Below are positions 33,649 through 46,128 of a stretch of DNA of 64,000 nt, piece by piece; position 1 is the stretch's first letter; each line of letters starts with the position of its first letter. The notes beneath the pieces are model-generated. The model saw only the letters and a program-made list of their open reading frames with translations. It did no database searches and was not told where the DNA came from. The stretch is from Archilochus colubris (taxonomy: Eukaryota; Chordata; Aves; Apodiformes; Trochilidae), in assembly GCA_023079485.1 (NCBI GenBank), contig CM041107.1, forward strand, positions 6,592,657 to 6,656,656, in the 5' to 3' direction. The position numbers and the translations under genes are program-made.

Positions 33649-35120
33649 CCGACCGGATGAACCGACTGCAAACTGCGCTTGTGAGTTCCCAGCAGTTCCA
33701 GCACATGTTTGATGAACTCAGGACCTGGCTAGATGACAAACTGTGCCAGCAAGCTCAGAGCCAACCTATTTCTGCTAAACTAGAGAGGCTACAGAGCCAA
33801 ATTCAGGAGCAAGAAGAGTTCCAGAAGAACCTCAACCAACACAGTGGCACCTACGAGATGATTGTAGCTGAGGGAGAATCTTTGCTGCTTTCTGTCCAGC
33901 CTGGAGAGGAGAAGACCACTCTGCAAAACCAGTTGGTCAGCCTCAAAACCCACTGGGAAGATCTCAGCAAGCAGGCTGCTGAGAGACACTCAAAGCTCAA
34001 GGATTGTTTGCAGAAGGCTCAGAAGTACCAACGGCACATGGAGGACCTCCTGCCTTGGGTGGAGGACTGCAAGGCCAAGGTGCCAGAGCTGGAGGTAACT
34101 CTGGATCCAGTGCAGCTGGAGGCCACTCTTCTGAGGTCAAAAGCTATGCTGAGTGATGTGGAGAAACGCCGTTCCCTGCTGGAGACACTGAACAGTGCTG
34201 CAGACATCCTGATTGATGCTTCTCAAACCGATGAGGATGAGATCCGGGATGAGAAGGCTGGCATCAATCACAAGATGGATGCCATCACAGAAGAGCTGCA
34301 AGCCAAGACTGGCTCCATTGAAGAAATGTCACAGAGGCTCAAGGAGTTTCAAGAGAGCTCCAAGAACATTGAGAAGAAGCTGGAAGCGGTGAAGCATCAG
34401 CTGGAAATCTATGATGCACTTGGGCCACAAGCCTGCAGCAACAAGAATTTGGAGAAGCTCAGAGCACAGCAGGAGGTGCTGCAGGCCCTGGAGCCGCAAG
34501 TGGATTATCTGAAAAACTTTACTCAGGGTCTAGTAGAAGATGCCCCAGATGGGTCTGACTGTTCCCAACTCTTAAGCCAAGCTGAGGTGGCTCAGCAGGA
34601 CTTCAAAGCAATGAAGGAAAAAGTAAATGACTGCTGTACACTCATGGAAAACAAGCTGGAAGGGATTGGCCAGTTCAGTAGTCGGGTCAGGGAGATGTTC
34701 TCTCAACTGGCGGATCTTGATGATGAGCTCGACAGCGTGGGCCCCATTGGGAGGGACTCTGACAGCCTGCAGTCCCAAGCAGAGGACGTTCGCACCTTCC
34801 TGGGCAAACTCCACAGGCTGAAGTCTGACATCGAAGCTTCTGAAAGTGAATGCAAGAAGATGCTGGAGGATGAAGGGAGCCCCGATTTGTTAGGACTGAA
34901 ACGTGAGTTGGAGACACTGAATAAACAGTGCAGCAAACTGACAGAGAGAGGCAAGAACCGCCAGGAACAGGTGGAAATGACACTGTCTCGTGTCGAGGAC
35001 TTCTACAGCAGGCTGAAGGAGCTGACCCAGATGACAACGGCAGCAGAGGAGAACGAGGCGTTGCAGTGGGTGGTAGGAACAGAGGTGGAAACCATCAACC
35101 AACAGTTGGCAGACTTCAAG
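33649..35120 (+). CDS. MACF1: MACF1 exon: spectrin rod, 490 codons without intron
   Basis: 1,472 bp, phase 1 to 0, between cattccag and gtaagt. It begins ADRMNRLQTALVSSQQFQHM and includes RTWLDDKLCQQAQSQPISAK, EGESLLLSVQPGEEKTTLQN, HQLEIYDALGPQACSNKNLE, PQVDYLKNFTQGLVEDAPDG and MFSQLADLDDELDSVGPIGR, ending ETINQQLADFK. It spans four to five tandem spectrin repeats uninterrupted, in contrast to the small exons around it. Its phase-0 end joins 53007 across the internal promoter region. Confidence 0.96.
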
Positions 35121-35594
35121 GTAAGTCTTTATGCTATTTAAGCTTTCTTAAGTGGTGTTTGGGGTTTGAAGGCCTGTCTAGTGTTTTGGGCAGGAGCTCT
35201 GGTCTTGAAGCTGTCGCAGTTTCGTTGGTTGTTGTTGTGTTGTCAGCACTTCTGGTGTAGTAAAATAACCTTGCTGTGGAGATTCTGAGATCAACTGCTA
35301 GACTTGAGAGTGTGGTGAAGAGGTACGGAAATATTTTGTGATTGGGAGGATAAAACTTGTCCCTGTTCTCCTTGAGCTGTGTAATGTTGGCATGCTGGTA
35401 CCTTGTGGGCTTGTATTTGTGGCTAGTGTTTAGGTTTTGGGGAAGGAAGGGGTGGTTTTGAGTCCATCTGTTGGCATCATACCATCTGTTGGCAGCATCA
35501 TGGGTGCTGCTGAAAGTCTAGTCCAGAGGAGATCATCCTGCAGGTCTTTCTAGCTGGCTCAGCATTCCTGCTTGTTCACATCTTCATGTCTTGG

Positions 35595-35665
35595 CCCGTG
35601 GCAGGATATGTTGAACTAGATGGCCTTTAAGGTCCTTTCCAACCTAAACCATTCTATGATCATAA
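35595..35665 (+). repeat. CR1 LINE 3' tail
   Basis: gttgaactagatggccttta, aggtcctttccaacctaaac, cattctatgatcata: the extreme 3' end of a sense CR1. The 5' boundary is unclear; it may extend upstream to about 35500. Confidence 0.82.
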
Positions 35666-35922
35666 TCTGGGCCACTTATTACATTCATTTTGTGGTCCTT
35701 GGGTACAAAGAAAACCACAGATAAACTGTGGGACGAGGGATACACACTGGGAAGAAAACCAAAGCCAAGTCATGCTGTGGGCTCTTTGTGTTTCCAGCAA
35801 AGAGCTGATGGGGAGACCATCCAGGTTTGCACAAAATGCTGAGAAAGGGAAGAGATGGAGGTGTTTGATATTTTTTTATAGAGTATTACAGTGTCAGGTC
35901 ATGCTGTTACACAACATTAATT

Positions 35923-35938
35923 ACATATATATATATTA
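35923..35938. repeat. (AT)n microsatellite
   Basis: A short run of alternating at within an AT-rich patch in the large intron. Confidence 0.85.
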
Positions 35939-38900
35939 TAACCCATCATAGCACTTACAAATGGTTTGTATCTGAGTGACCTTGAGGATGACTATTTAAG
36001 ACAAGGGTAGCCTGGGCTGCATACACCAAAGATGCTTTGGGGACAGATGCGTCCTTATCAGGAGACATTTATTGGCCACTGAGGCCATGTGATGCAGTTG
36101 GGATCTTTGTGGTGGAAGAAGGAGAGTTCACACAGTGTTGATAGGGGTTTTGCTGCATCCTGGCTGAGATTAAAATGGGGAAGAAGCCAAGGAGGGTGGG
36201 TGGAGCAATCACAGTTACGTGATTGTTCATCCCGAGAAGATTTTACACAAATCATTCTGTGTTGCAGAGCAGATCTCAGAGAGAGCAGAAGGGTTTTTTT
36301 TTTCTCTTTTATTTCTTTAATTTCTTTGCACCTGAGACAATAGACTGTCTCCCTTCTGGCACTGCAAACCAGTTGTGTGTCTGCTGTGGCCGAGGCAGCT
36401 CCTCAGCCAGGCAGTGCTCCCTAGGGTGGTCTGGGGAGGAGGATGAGGTTGCTGGGGCTCTCCAGGAGTGGTCACGGTCCGTCTGTCCAGAAGGCTCAAA
36501 TGCAGGCAGATAATAAGTCTTAAGGCATTAATTTTAATGAACATCTGTGTAAATGAGATGCAAATTATGCGTGCCTCCAGGGCTCCAGGCACATTGCCAA
36601 TGCAGCCCTGACAAAGGTGGGCACTTCTGGACTCATTGTGTCCAGATTTTAATAAAAAAGATCTATGGAAGGCTCAGACGGAGGTCGTGAGCAGATGACT
36701 TTCAAAGCAGCTTATCCTTGAAGCTTCCCATCTATTTTTCTTTTCCTGCATGCAGACGCCCCTCAAATCATCCCCAAAGGCTACAATTTCCAGCAAACCC
36801 TTAACTTCTGGAAAACTGCCACCCGAGCATTCCCTGTCTCCCCCCCTGCAGCCCCTTCCCCAGGTTGCAGGGGGACTGATCCTGGCTACAGGCAGAATGA
36901 GTCCTCTCCCACCCTGGCTGGGTTTCTGAGAGGTGGGAGGTTGGGAAGCAGCTCTCAGATTGTGCTTGAGGGGAACCTTTGTTTGGTTCTTTGAGTGGGT
37001 GTGATGGTGGGGATGGCTGCACCAAGGGGCTGGGCCCACACTGGCTCCCATGGCCATCAGTAGCCAAGATGCTGATGCCCAGTGGGCTTGGGCTTCAGAC
37101 TCAGTAGGGACTGGTTCAGAGCTCCACCTTGTAAGAAACCCATCTGGAAGAGACTTTAAAGGATCATCTGGTTTAGCCGCTCATTTTATGGTGAGCTCAA
37201 GTGCAGCTCAAAGACGTTTCTGTGGTTTGGAGCCTGGACTTCTGTGGCCATCCGGATGGATTGCTCCAAGCCCAGACATGCTGCCCAAGGAGTAGTGTGG
37301 GGATAGCTTATATTAAGCTATCAGAGCCAAGGGATCACATCCTTAACTCCTCATCTCCAGCAGGAGTTTAACCCAAGTGCCAAGTGTCTTCCCCTTGCTG
37401 CCTCTTTGAGGAGCCCTTTTCTGTATAAAAGGGCACAAAAAATTGGAAGAACCTTTCAGAGCCATGTTTCCACAAGCATCACACGGCCGAGTCCAGCTCT
37501 GTGATGCCAGGGACAAGTGACAGCCTCCAGCCAGAGCTCCTCATGGGAGCTTTCAGGCCAGGGAATTTCTTCCTCCTCCATTCTCTCTGCTGTCAGCTCG
37601 GGTTTCTCAAAGCTGACACTAATATTAAATTTTAATGACTGGAATCAAGTGAGCAACAGTTGGAATGTTACTAAACATAACAGATCTGTTGATTCAGTTT
37701 AGCAAACAGCACAATTCCCCAGGGAAGTGTTTCCCTGGGATGAGAGATAAAGGGTCACACAAAGGCACAGGAGTTTTCTCCATCACATTCCTCTCAGCAT
37801 CTCACGTTCCATCTCACCCCTGAGCTAGAAAACCCTGAGATACAACCTTCCCTCGTAAAGATTGGGAAATGAGTGCTGTGCCTTGGAGCAGGCTCCTGCT
37901 GTTGGGTACACAGGACTGATCTTCCTTTACATGCCCGAAGCAGAGGGGAGGTTTGCTGGTTTGGAGTGGTGGTGCCAGGAAGCCCCAGGCATGGGCTCGT
38001 CCTCTCTGGCCAAAGAGCATCCATCAGAGCTGATGGAGTCACATTTTGGGGTGGTTTTTGGACTATGCTGGGGGTAGCTCGGCCTCCTGGCTAATGGACC
38101 TCAAGTCTGGTTCTTGTTTATCTTTTATACAGTGGATTTTGAACTTGAGTTTCAAAACATGGCTGGTGTGTAGTGTTGGCAGTTGGGACCCTCTTTGATT
38201 CCCTGTGTTGGTTTTGGACAACCTCTGAATGCTCCTGTGTGTCACCTCCAATGCAGAGCAAACACTTGGGCTCTCATGGGGATTTTTAGTTTTGCTGCAA
38301 TACAGAGCAATACTCATGAGGGCAAGGGTGCTGCTGCCTCCTCAGTCATACCCTGCTTTTGCTTTTCTGGGGACGCTTTTCTCCCCGTGACAAAGAGGAG
38401 GGCAGGAACAGGACAGCTTGCCTTGCTTTCGAGCTGTGCTCAACAACCCCAGGGCATTTTCTGCAAGAATCCAAAAAACTCGCCCCAAAACTGAAACCCA
38501 AGGAAAAGCATCCAACTTGACATAACCAAATCAGTGCAGAGGCAGTAAGTTGAAGGGGAAGGACACGTGGGGACTCCCTGGGCTCTCTGTCCACCCCTTC
38601 CCGCAGCTGCGCTTGGCCCCATGGCTGCCAGGGAGGAATGTGGCGAGCCAGGACCTGCTGCAGCTGGCACCCACTTGGCCACCATCTCACCTCCCAGTTT
38701 TAATTAAGCCTCACCCTTCCCCAGCCCCAGATGAAGGGGGAGCAAAAGGGGTGGGGGTGGAGGAGTGTCTGCTGTGGGGTGTAAGGGATTTGCTGCATCC
38801 ATCCCTGGCAGCGGCAGCTTTGCCAGGGTGGGTTGCCAGGGAGCCGAGGGAGGAGGTGGGATTTCAAGCTCCTGCCTCTCCTCTTCCCCAAGAATTTCTG

Positions 38901-39080
38901 GGGAGGTTAGTTGAAACTGGAGTTGCTCAATGCAGTGAACTTCACGCCAATAAAGTTTTCTGCTAGATGGTGGAGAAAAGGGAGGAAGGAGAATCCCCAG
39001 ACAAGAATAACTTTTACAGCCAGTCAGGTCACCCAGAGCCAACAGAGCCCTTGTGCCTCCAGCACCCTCTTTGTCTGTTG

Positions 39081-39140
39081 AAATAAAAAAAAAAAAAAAA
39101 AAAAAAGAAAAAAGGGAAAGAAAAGGGAAAGAAAATAAAA
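39081..39140. repeat. A-rich simple repeat
   Basis: A run of about 22 A (39085-39106), then gaaaaaagggaaagaaaagg. It could be the remnant of a poly(A) tail, but no retrocopy body is recognisable upstream. Confidence 0.85.
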
Positions 39141-39719
39141 AGTCAGCAAAGAAACCCCAGGAAGGGGGTGATGCAGCAAGTGAGTAAAGCCCTGAGCAGC
39201 ATTACTCATCTCCCCATTCAGATCCCACTCTGCCTAACCCTGCTCCGGGTCCCCCCCGCTTCACCCCAAGTAAAACAGCAATTAGCTGGTGCTCCTTGAC
39301 AGCTGCTCTCTTCAGTGCTCTAATTATGACTCTCTTCATTCCCCCAACCTTTCCGGGGGGGAGCTGGCTCAACTGTGCTCTCAGAAATGCCACTGTTGCT
39401 CAAGAACAGGGTTTCTCCCAAGTGCCACTGCCCAGAGCTGCTGCTTTTGGGGAGAGGGTGCTCCAGTGGCCTTGGGTGGTACAAGGGGAGCCCACAGGCA
39501 TCATGTCCTCATGAGCTGCTCTTGTCCTTGCATGGGACATCAGTGGCAGGGAAAGATGGGGACTTGGCTGCCCAGCAGCATGCAGAGTTTCACAGTGGTA
39601 TTTTGCAGAAGGACTGGAATGGTTTCTTCCCAGTTTATCCCATTCCTATTTGCCCTCCTGGGAGGGATGGGGATGATCACAGTCCCTAGTTGTGTTTTGC
39701 CATCTTCCTTTGCAAGAGG

Positions 39720-39772
39720 CGTGTGTGATGATCTTCAAGGTCTTTTCCAACGTGAATAATTCTGTGATTCTA
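39720..39772 (+). repeat. CR1 LINE 3' tail
   Basis: gatgatcttcaaggtctttt, ccaacgtgaataattctgtg, attct: sense CR1 3' end, heavily truncated. Confidence 0.75.
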
Positions 39773-42700
39773 CCTCTGGGACTGGCAGCTCTGCTCCTGC
39801 CTCCATCCATCTCGAGGATGGGCAGAGGAAACCCCACATCCCATCTCAGGCTCGCAGGGCTGAATCAGAGAGCAGGGAGGAATCTGTCAAGGTATTTACA
39901 CCAAAGGCATTGAGGGTAAATCTTTAGCTGCTCAAGATGGCATGTTTGCCACCACTAGCAGGCATGTGTGCTCACAGGTGTTACCTGAGCATCCAGCCCA
40001 GGCCCCAAGGGAGACTTTTTGGGTAACTCCACACCCAATCAATGAGCCCCCTAGGGCTGGGGGTACATCACTGATGGGGTGGGTAGGAGAAAGGAGGTGG
40101 TTTTCTGGGATAGGACAGGGGAGGGACACTGCCACTTGCTGTGCCCCAGCCTGGCTGAGGGTATTTTTAACCCTTCTGTGCCCCCGGAGGAATGTGCATG
40201 GCTCCTGACAGTCGTCCAGTTGGGAGCAGCTGGGTGGGCCTGGGCAGGGAGCAGGGACAGGCTGCACCACGGTGTCTTCTCATTGAACGCTTTCCAGACC
40301 TACTTAAAGTATCTCTGGCTCGTATTTTCAGCATCAGCAACACACACAAAAATGCCTCCTCTCTGACAGCTGTTAAGCTGCCTTAAAGGCACCATCTCTC
40401 CTCGTCGGAGAAGGGGATGATATATGGGGGGGTGATAAGCACAGGCTGTGATGGGTGATGGGGCTGTCACCAACCCTGGCTGGGGCAAGGAGTCCCAGGG
40501 GAGCTGCAGAATTGTGGTGGTGTTTGGGGCCAGTCTGGCCCCAGTCATCTGGGGGTGTTATGAACAAACGTGTTTGCACAAAAGGCATTCAGGCATCCTT
40601 GTTGCTTGGAAATAAATTCTATCACAAAGGGAAAAGCAAAGGTGCCCCCGGAGTTCATCCTCTCTGAAGGGAGCTCTGCTGGGGAGGTGCTTCATCAGCC
40701 AGTGATAGGTTTTGACCTTAACTTGTTAGCAGGCAGGCAGAGGTGTCCAGGCCCTTCTCTGATCCTGAGAGAGCTGAGAACAAGAGCAATCAAGCCAAGA
40801 GCTGCTGAGATCAAGCAAATAATAGTGAGGCTTTTATTCTTTTTTCTTTTCTCAACTATAAAACAATTAAGCTGTGATCAAGTGGACCCAGCTTGGGTTA
40901 CTGCTCCAAAGCCACCCCTTGGACGATGCTTTAGTGACCCTGGCAGTCCCAGCTGAGGGAGGTGGCTGTAGGAATGTCCTCTTGCTTGTTAGCTGGTGGT
41001 GATGACACTTCACAATGTTTCCAGGAGATACTAAAAATACCAGCTTTGCATAAGCTCGGGAGAGCTGAGGATCCGAGGGAGGAGGAGATTGGAACGTTTT
41101 TGTCTGCAAGGGCTGAGCAGAAGGGGGGGGACAGGAGCCCTGTACCAGCAGGACACAGCTGTGGAGGAGGGATCTGTGGGGAAGTGTGTGGTGGAGCAAC
41201 CACAGGACATTCCCATCACCCCCCAGTGTTCAAGCGAGTCATTCCACTGGGGAAGGGAGTGAGTGTGGCCACTGGCTCTGGAGCAGACTGGGGCTTCTTC
41301 AGGGAAGGGCTGGGGCTTGGATTAGTCACCACAGTGTTTAAGAACAATTGCCAATTCTTCTGCTGAAGGAGTGGTTTAAAATGTCTCCCATCCAGAGGCT
41401 TCTCTGAATGATAACTCACCTCGCTTCTGAAAAAGCCTCTAGAGCAGTTTTTTAATCACCTCATCCCTCTGCTAGCTCTGCCATCCCTGGTTGACCTGAG
41501 GAGCAGTTTCTGCAGTTTGCCATTCCCCCGGGATGAGCAGGGGGGTGGCAGCACCCTGTCTGAGGGTGCTGGGTCATGGAATGGCTGGAGAGGCATTCAG
41601 GCAGCACCAGAGCAATAACTGACAGCCACAGAGGTGAATTTGCAGGAAAACTGGGCAGCTGAGAACAAAAATGGGCATTTCAGCAGGTTGAACCTCCTGG
41701 CTGCAAGGACACCTCAGGTGGCTCTGCCCTTGGTTCATGGTCCTGGTTTAGGTTGCTGCTGGGTTGTTTCAGGGTGCTCTGTGGACACAGAAGGGTTCCA
41801 GGATAGCCCCACAGAGCACTGAATGCCATGGTGGGTGCCTGTGTGGAGCACGTGGGCTCCAGGCTTCATTCAGGAGAATTATTTATACCAGCATCTCTAT
41901 TAGTTGCCATGCAGAGGAAGTGTTCCAGTGCAGCTCCTGCACCCTCAGTAAAACAAAATACATTTAAAACCACAGAGTTAACTGCACCTGCACATCCAGC
42001 CTGAGGAACGTTTCTTGGGGTGTTTCGTTTTTTAACCTCTTCCTAAAACTTTTCTAGTGGAGGTGCAGACCCCCACGGAGCCAGCTGAGGTTTCCTCCCA
42101 CAGCTCTGTGGAGGAGAGTCCCAAATTATCCAAGCTCCAGGTTGCAAATTGCTGCTGGAAAGGCACATTGGTTCCCTGCGTCACCAACAGCCGTCGCCTT
42201 TGAAGGGAGGGATTGCATGGTGGCAGAGACCTGACATTAAATTGGTTTGAAGTCATCTGTAAGCTGAAGGGATAAGGGAGCACTCAGCCCAGCACGGTGG
42301 GATGGGATTAGGGAACAGGCTGGGAGCTCAGTGCTTGCCCACGCGGTGCTGAAATGACAATCGCAAAAATTTGGCAGAAGGAGCAACTTGAGGAGGGAGA
42401 GCAACAGCACTGGGAGGGAGATAAAGAAATGCCTCTGACCATCTGACAAATGCAGCAAAAGCCTTAAAGAATGTGAATCCTCTGGTTCCAATCCCAGGGA
42501 ATCCTAAAAAGCAGTTTCTAAGGCAGGTTTTGGAAGTGCAGGCTTTGTGCATTTATTGCAGTGTCCAAAGGAGGCTGAAACTTGCCTTGAACCCCTCCAG
42601 GATTTGGGGTTATCTCCTCGGCTCTTCTTGGACATGGCACCATGTCCCAGCCCTACAGTCCCTCCTGCCACCACCAGCTTGGTGACCCTCATGGACTCAC

Positions 42701-44409
42701 ACATTGAGGACATGATCAGCAGGACCTGTAGGGACAAAATGTTGTTTTGGTGGTGTAAAAGCAGGAGCTCCCTTGCATCCACCCTTGGCTGGGTTGGGTG
42801 AGTGGGTGCTGCATGCCCAGGGCAGGGGTGGCCCCAAGGTGAGGAAGAAACTTTGAATATCTTGAGGCTCCTTGGTTGTACCCCAGGGCTCATTAGCACC
42901 ATGTCCATCAGCGATCTCGAGCTGTCTCAGGCCTCTCTTGCTTGTCACATACCACAGGTCCATCTTTTCCAGCTGCTGAGCTGCATTAAAAGAAAGCTAA
43001 AAATACATTGCTTTCCAAATACTGCTTTCCCGTGTAAACAGTGGCAGCAGCAGCAGGCAGGATGTCATGAAGTTGTAAACAGGGTGACATCACCCCGTGA
43101 CGGGGCAGACACCCTACCCCATGCTCCAGGGATGGTGCCCATATGAGGAAAGTTTGAAACCTATGGGTCCAAGAGAGGAATGGGGATGCTTCTACTTGTA
43201 GCAAGTCTGGAAAAAACTCTGGGTGGGTTTTAGCTGAGGGGTTTTTACCTGCAGGACATGGCCAGTGAGTGGCCTGGAGTGCTGGAGGTGTTTGGAGACA
43301 CCTGAAGGGACAAAAATTCAGCCAGGACCTTCGTGTCCTGCCCTGTCCTTCCCTTGCACCAGCACAAAGCCTGAGCAAAGCCCCAGGGTTGCAATTCTCA
43401 GCACTCTCTGACTTCTGTCCCCAGCACTGGGGTGGCACTTGGTGGCTTAAAGCCAAGTGACCCATGGCTTGGGGAACCTGTGAGAGCTCCAGCTGGGATC
43501 TTCAGGCCAAGCACAGCAAGTTTTTAATTGGCTTTAGTACTCGCCCAATATTTCCCTAATGATTTTAGGGATAGAGGGGGATGTGTTGGAGGAAGAGTTG
43601 GCTTGCTTCTGGCACGTGACTCGGTGAGGAAATGGGAAAAGAATTTCTGGCTGTGAAACGGCAGCTCCACGTCGAGTTTGAGATCGTTCCTTCTTCGAAG
43701 TGGAACAGAAAGCCTCCGCACCCCAGCCTGGATGCCTGGGATTCCTCACGGAGGGGCCCTGGAGCAGTAACGGTCCTGCCTGCTCCTGCTCCAGCTCCAG
43801 CTCCCGGCCAAGGTGGGAGCCTGGCACAGCACAACCACCCAGCCCGTGTTGTTTCAGCTGTGCTGGGTTAATAACATGTCTCCCCTGCTGAGTATAAAAA
43901 TCTGGGCTTTGGGACACTCCTGCAGTGCTGGCAGCCAGGGACAGAGGCCAGTCTGTCCGTCTGTCTGTCTGGAAGGATGTGGAAGGGATGGCTGTGGATG
44001 GGCAGAGGGGCTGCTTGTGCTCCCCCTTGCTCCATGTGGGGCTGTGGGAGCTGCTCCTGCTCCCCTCTCCACTCCCTCTTCACCTCCTGCTCTTTCCCTT
44101 AGTCCAGTTTAATCAGGGAAGTAGGATAAGGAGTTTCCAAAAATTTCCCAGTGTGCAGCCAGCTCCTTCAACAGGCATTTCTCCTCCAGAGCCCCAAACC
44201 CTCCTCTTCCACAAAGCACCCATTCCCTTCTCTCCAAAGACAAAAAAGCCCCTTGGGGAACACAGGGCTGGAGCTGCTATGTGTGCAATCAGTGCCTGGG
44301 GATGAAGGGCTCAAGGGCTTGGGGACAGCCAGGCTTCCCCTCATAGCTGTGCCATGACCTTGTCCAAACCCCCGTGGTTTTTGAGGCAGTGGGCGCTCAC
44401 AGTGCTGTT

Positions 44410-44465
44410 GAAAAATGGGGCTTTTCATGAAAATGGGGCTTTTAATGAAAAATGGGGCTTTTCAG
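44410..44465. repeat. Three-copy tandem repeat, 18-19 bp unit
   Basis: Three consecutive units of gaaaaatggggcttttcat (44410-44428, 44429-44446, 44447-44465) differing by one or two bases. It lies 0.5 kb before the CpG island. Confidence 0.85.
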
Positions 44466-45902
44466 CTCTCCCTTGGCTTCACCCTCTTCCCATAAGGTGG
44501 CTGTGGTTCACCAGGGCTTTTGGTGAAGCTGTGGCACAGCAAAGTGCAAACCGAGGTCAACAGCTCCCAGCGTTGGCACTAGTGGGGTGCACAGCGCATG
44601 TTGTTATGTATTAAACACCTGCCTGGGCTCTCGTATTTTTATCCCTAGGCTGTAATTCCTCCCCGAAGGAGCAGGCTGGGCGGCTGGTGGGGCGGCTGTT
44701 GCCTGGAGATGCGTGGAGGCTGTTCCCAACCCTCCTGGTTTTTCTTCCCAAGTCTGTGACTTCCCCCAGCATCACTTCGTGATTCAGGCGCCGGGGCTGC
44801 CTCCTTCTCCCAGCTCTCTGAAATCCACCCCAGCTCTTAAACCCAAGGGTCGGGGGGAGGGGGAATTGTAAAGATGGTGATGGGGTGTGGGGAGCACGCT
44901 GCTGGGGCTGTACTAATGAGGTTTTTTAGGGAGCGGAGCCGGCGAGGCGTGCGGTGGCAAGTTGCGGATAGGTTTTATTGGCAGAGCGGTTGGCTTCGGA
45001 GAAGGCAAAAAATGATATTTTGAGGAGGGTGTGTGCGTTTATTTTTCGGTGATGTAAGAACTGGGTTTTTTGTACAGGGAAAGGGCCGGGGGCGGCGGTC
45101 AGGCCCCCCCTCCCAGCGCGGGGCTCGGCGTTAAACCCATCGCACGGGGGAAAAACCGGTGCCGGTTGCGGACAAAGGGCCGAGGGGGGTAGCGCGGGGC
45201 CGGTGTGCGGGAGGGGGGCCGGAGCCGCCGCCGAGCCAGGGCGTTGTTGCTCTTTGTCGGGGGCTGCCGCCTCCCCCCGGAGGAGGGGCCAGTCCCGGTG
45301 GGGCGGGGAAGGGGCCAGCCCCGGACTGCGCCGGCCGCCGAGAGCGGGAGGGGGCGAAGAGGGGTAGGTTTGAGGTGCCGTACCCCCCCTCCCGAGCCCG
45401 CTAAAGGGGGAGAGAAGGGGGTCTGGAAAAGGAGGGGAGGTGGAAAGGCCGGTGGTACCCGCGAAGGGGGGCGGCCCCGGCCCGCTCCGCCCCGCGGTGC
45501 CGCCCCCCGGCCGCCCCCGCCTCCCCCCCGCCCTCCGCCGGGGCTGGCAGCGCGGCGGGAGCCCGGTGCTGGCGGCGGGGCTGGGGCGAGCGGAGGCCTG
45601 CGCGGTTCGGCCTTTTGTTCCGCCGGCGGGAAGGAGAAACGGGCGGCGAAGGAGGAGGAGGAAGAGGAGGAAAGCGGCAGCGGCCCGGGCACGCCATGCA
45701 TCCCGCCGCGCCGGCCGGGGGCTGTCCGCGGGGGCAACGCGGAGCCCCTCGCCCCCGGCCCGGCCGCTGAACCGCGCGGGGAAAGGGGTGAGAGCGGCGG
45801 GGGAGGACGGGGAGGGCGGTCCCGCTGTGTCCCCGGTCCCCTCCCGCCCTCCTTGCCGCGGGGACCGGTCCTTGCCGCTCCCCCCCACACCACCTCCCCA
45901 CC

Positions 45903-45944
45903 ATGGAGCCGCCGCAGCCCAACACTGGCCACCGGGAAAGTTAG
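45903..45944 (+). CDS. uORF of 13 codons in the CpG island
   Basis: ATG in a textbook Kozak context (ccccaccatgg), reading MEPPQPNTGHRES and then TAG. It would lie in the 5' leader if transcription starts within the island. A gttagt donor-like word overlaps its end (45940-45945), so the alternative is a coding mini-exon. No homologue is known to me. Confidence 0.35.
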   Translation: MEPPQPNTGHRES

Positions 45945-46081
45945 TGCGGGGGGCCGGGAGGAGGAGGAGGAGGAGGAAGAAGCCACCTCCAGCTGCGGTT
46001 GCTCCCCGCCGGTCCCCAGCAAGTTGGGGGATTTTGTACCGCTCCGTCCCCTTGCCATTTTTGGATGCGGTTTATAGCCAA

Positions 46082-46128
46082 TTTTTTTTTTTTTTCTTAC
46101 TGGGGAAAAAGAGGAAAAAAAAAAAAAA
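46082..46128 (+). other. T14/A14 inverted repeat in the presumed 5' leader
   Basis: Exactly 14 T (46082-46095) and exactly 14 A (46115-46128) flank a 19-base spacer (cttactggggaaaaagagg). It could fold as an RNA hairpin if transcribed, or simply be two homopolymer runs. Confidence 0.5.

Larger units (their letters stand above)
35121..44900 (+). other. Large intron upstream of the internal promoter
   Basis: 9.8 kb without a supported exon. It contains CR1 fragments near 35595-35665 and 39720-39772, a short (at)n run at 35923-35938, an A-rich tract at 39081-39140 and a (gtct)n patch near 43954-43970. Several tight regulatory-looking words occur: octamer atgcaaat at 36558, ctaaaaatac at 41031 and 42997, gtaaaca at 43034 and 43075, and tgacatca at 43085. 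Whether any act as enhancers cannot be judged from one genome. Confidence 0.6.

Noticed and set aside
37120..37185. Possible further CR1 tail (ctggaagagactttaaagga, tcatctggtttagcc)
   Set aside because: It is too short and degraded to separate from chance. Left out of the feature list.
44926..46077. Long open frames in the CpG island (320 and 319 codons on -, 290 on +)
   Set aside because: They are Pro/Arg/Gly/Ala-rich, overlap each other on both strands and reflect the scarcity of stop codons in very GC-rich DNA. There are no splice sites or family resemblance.
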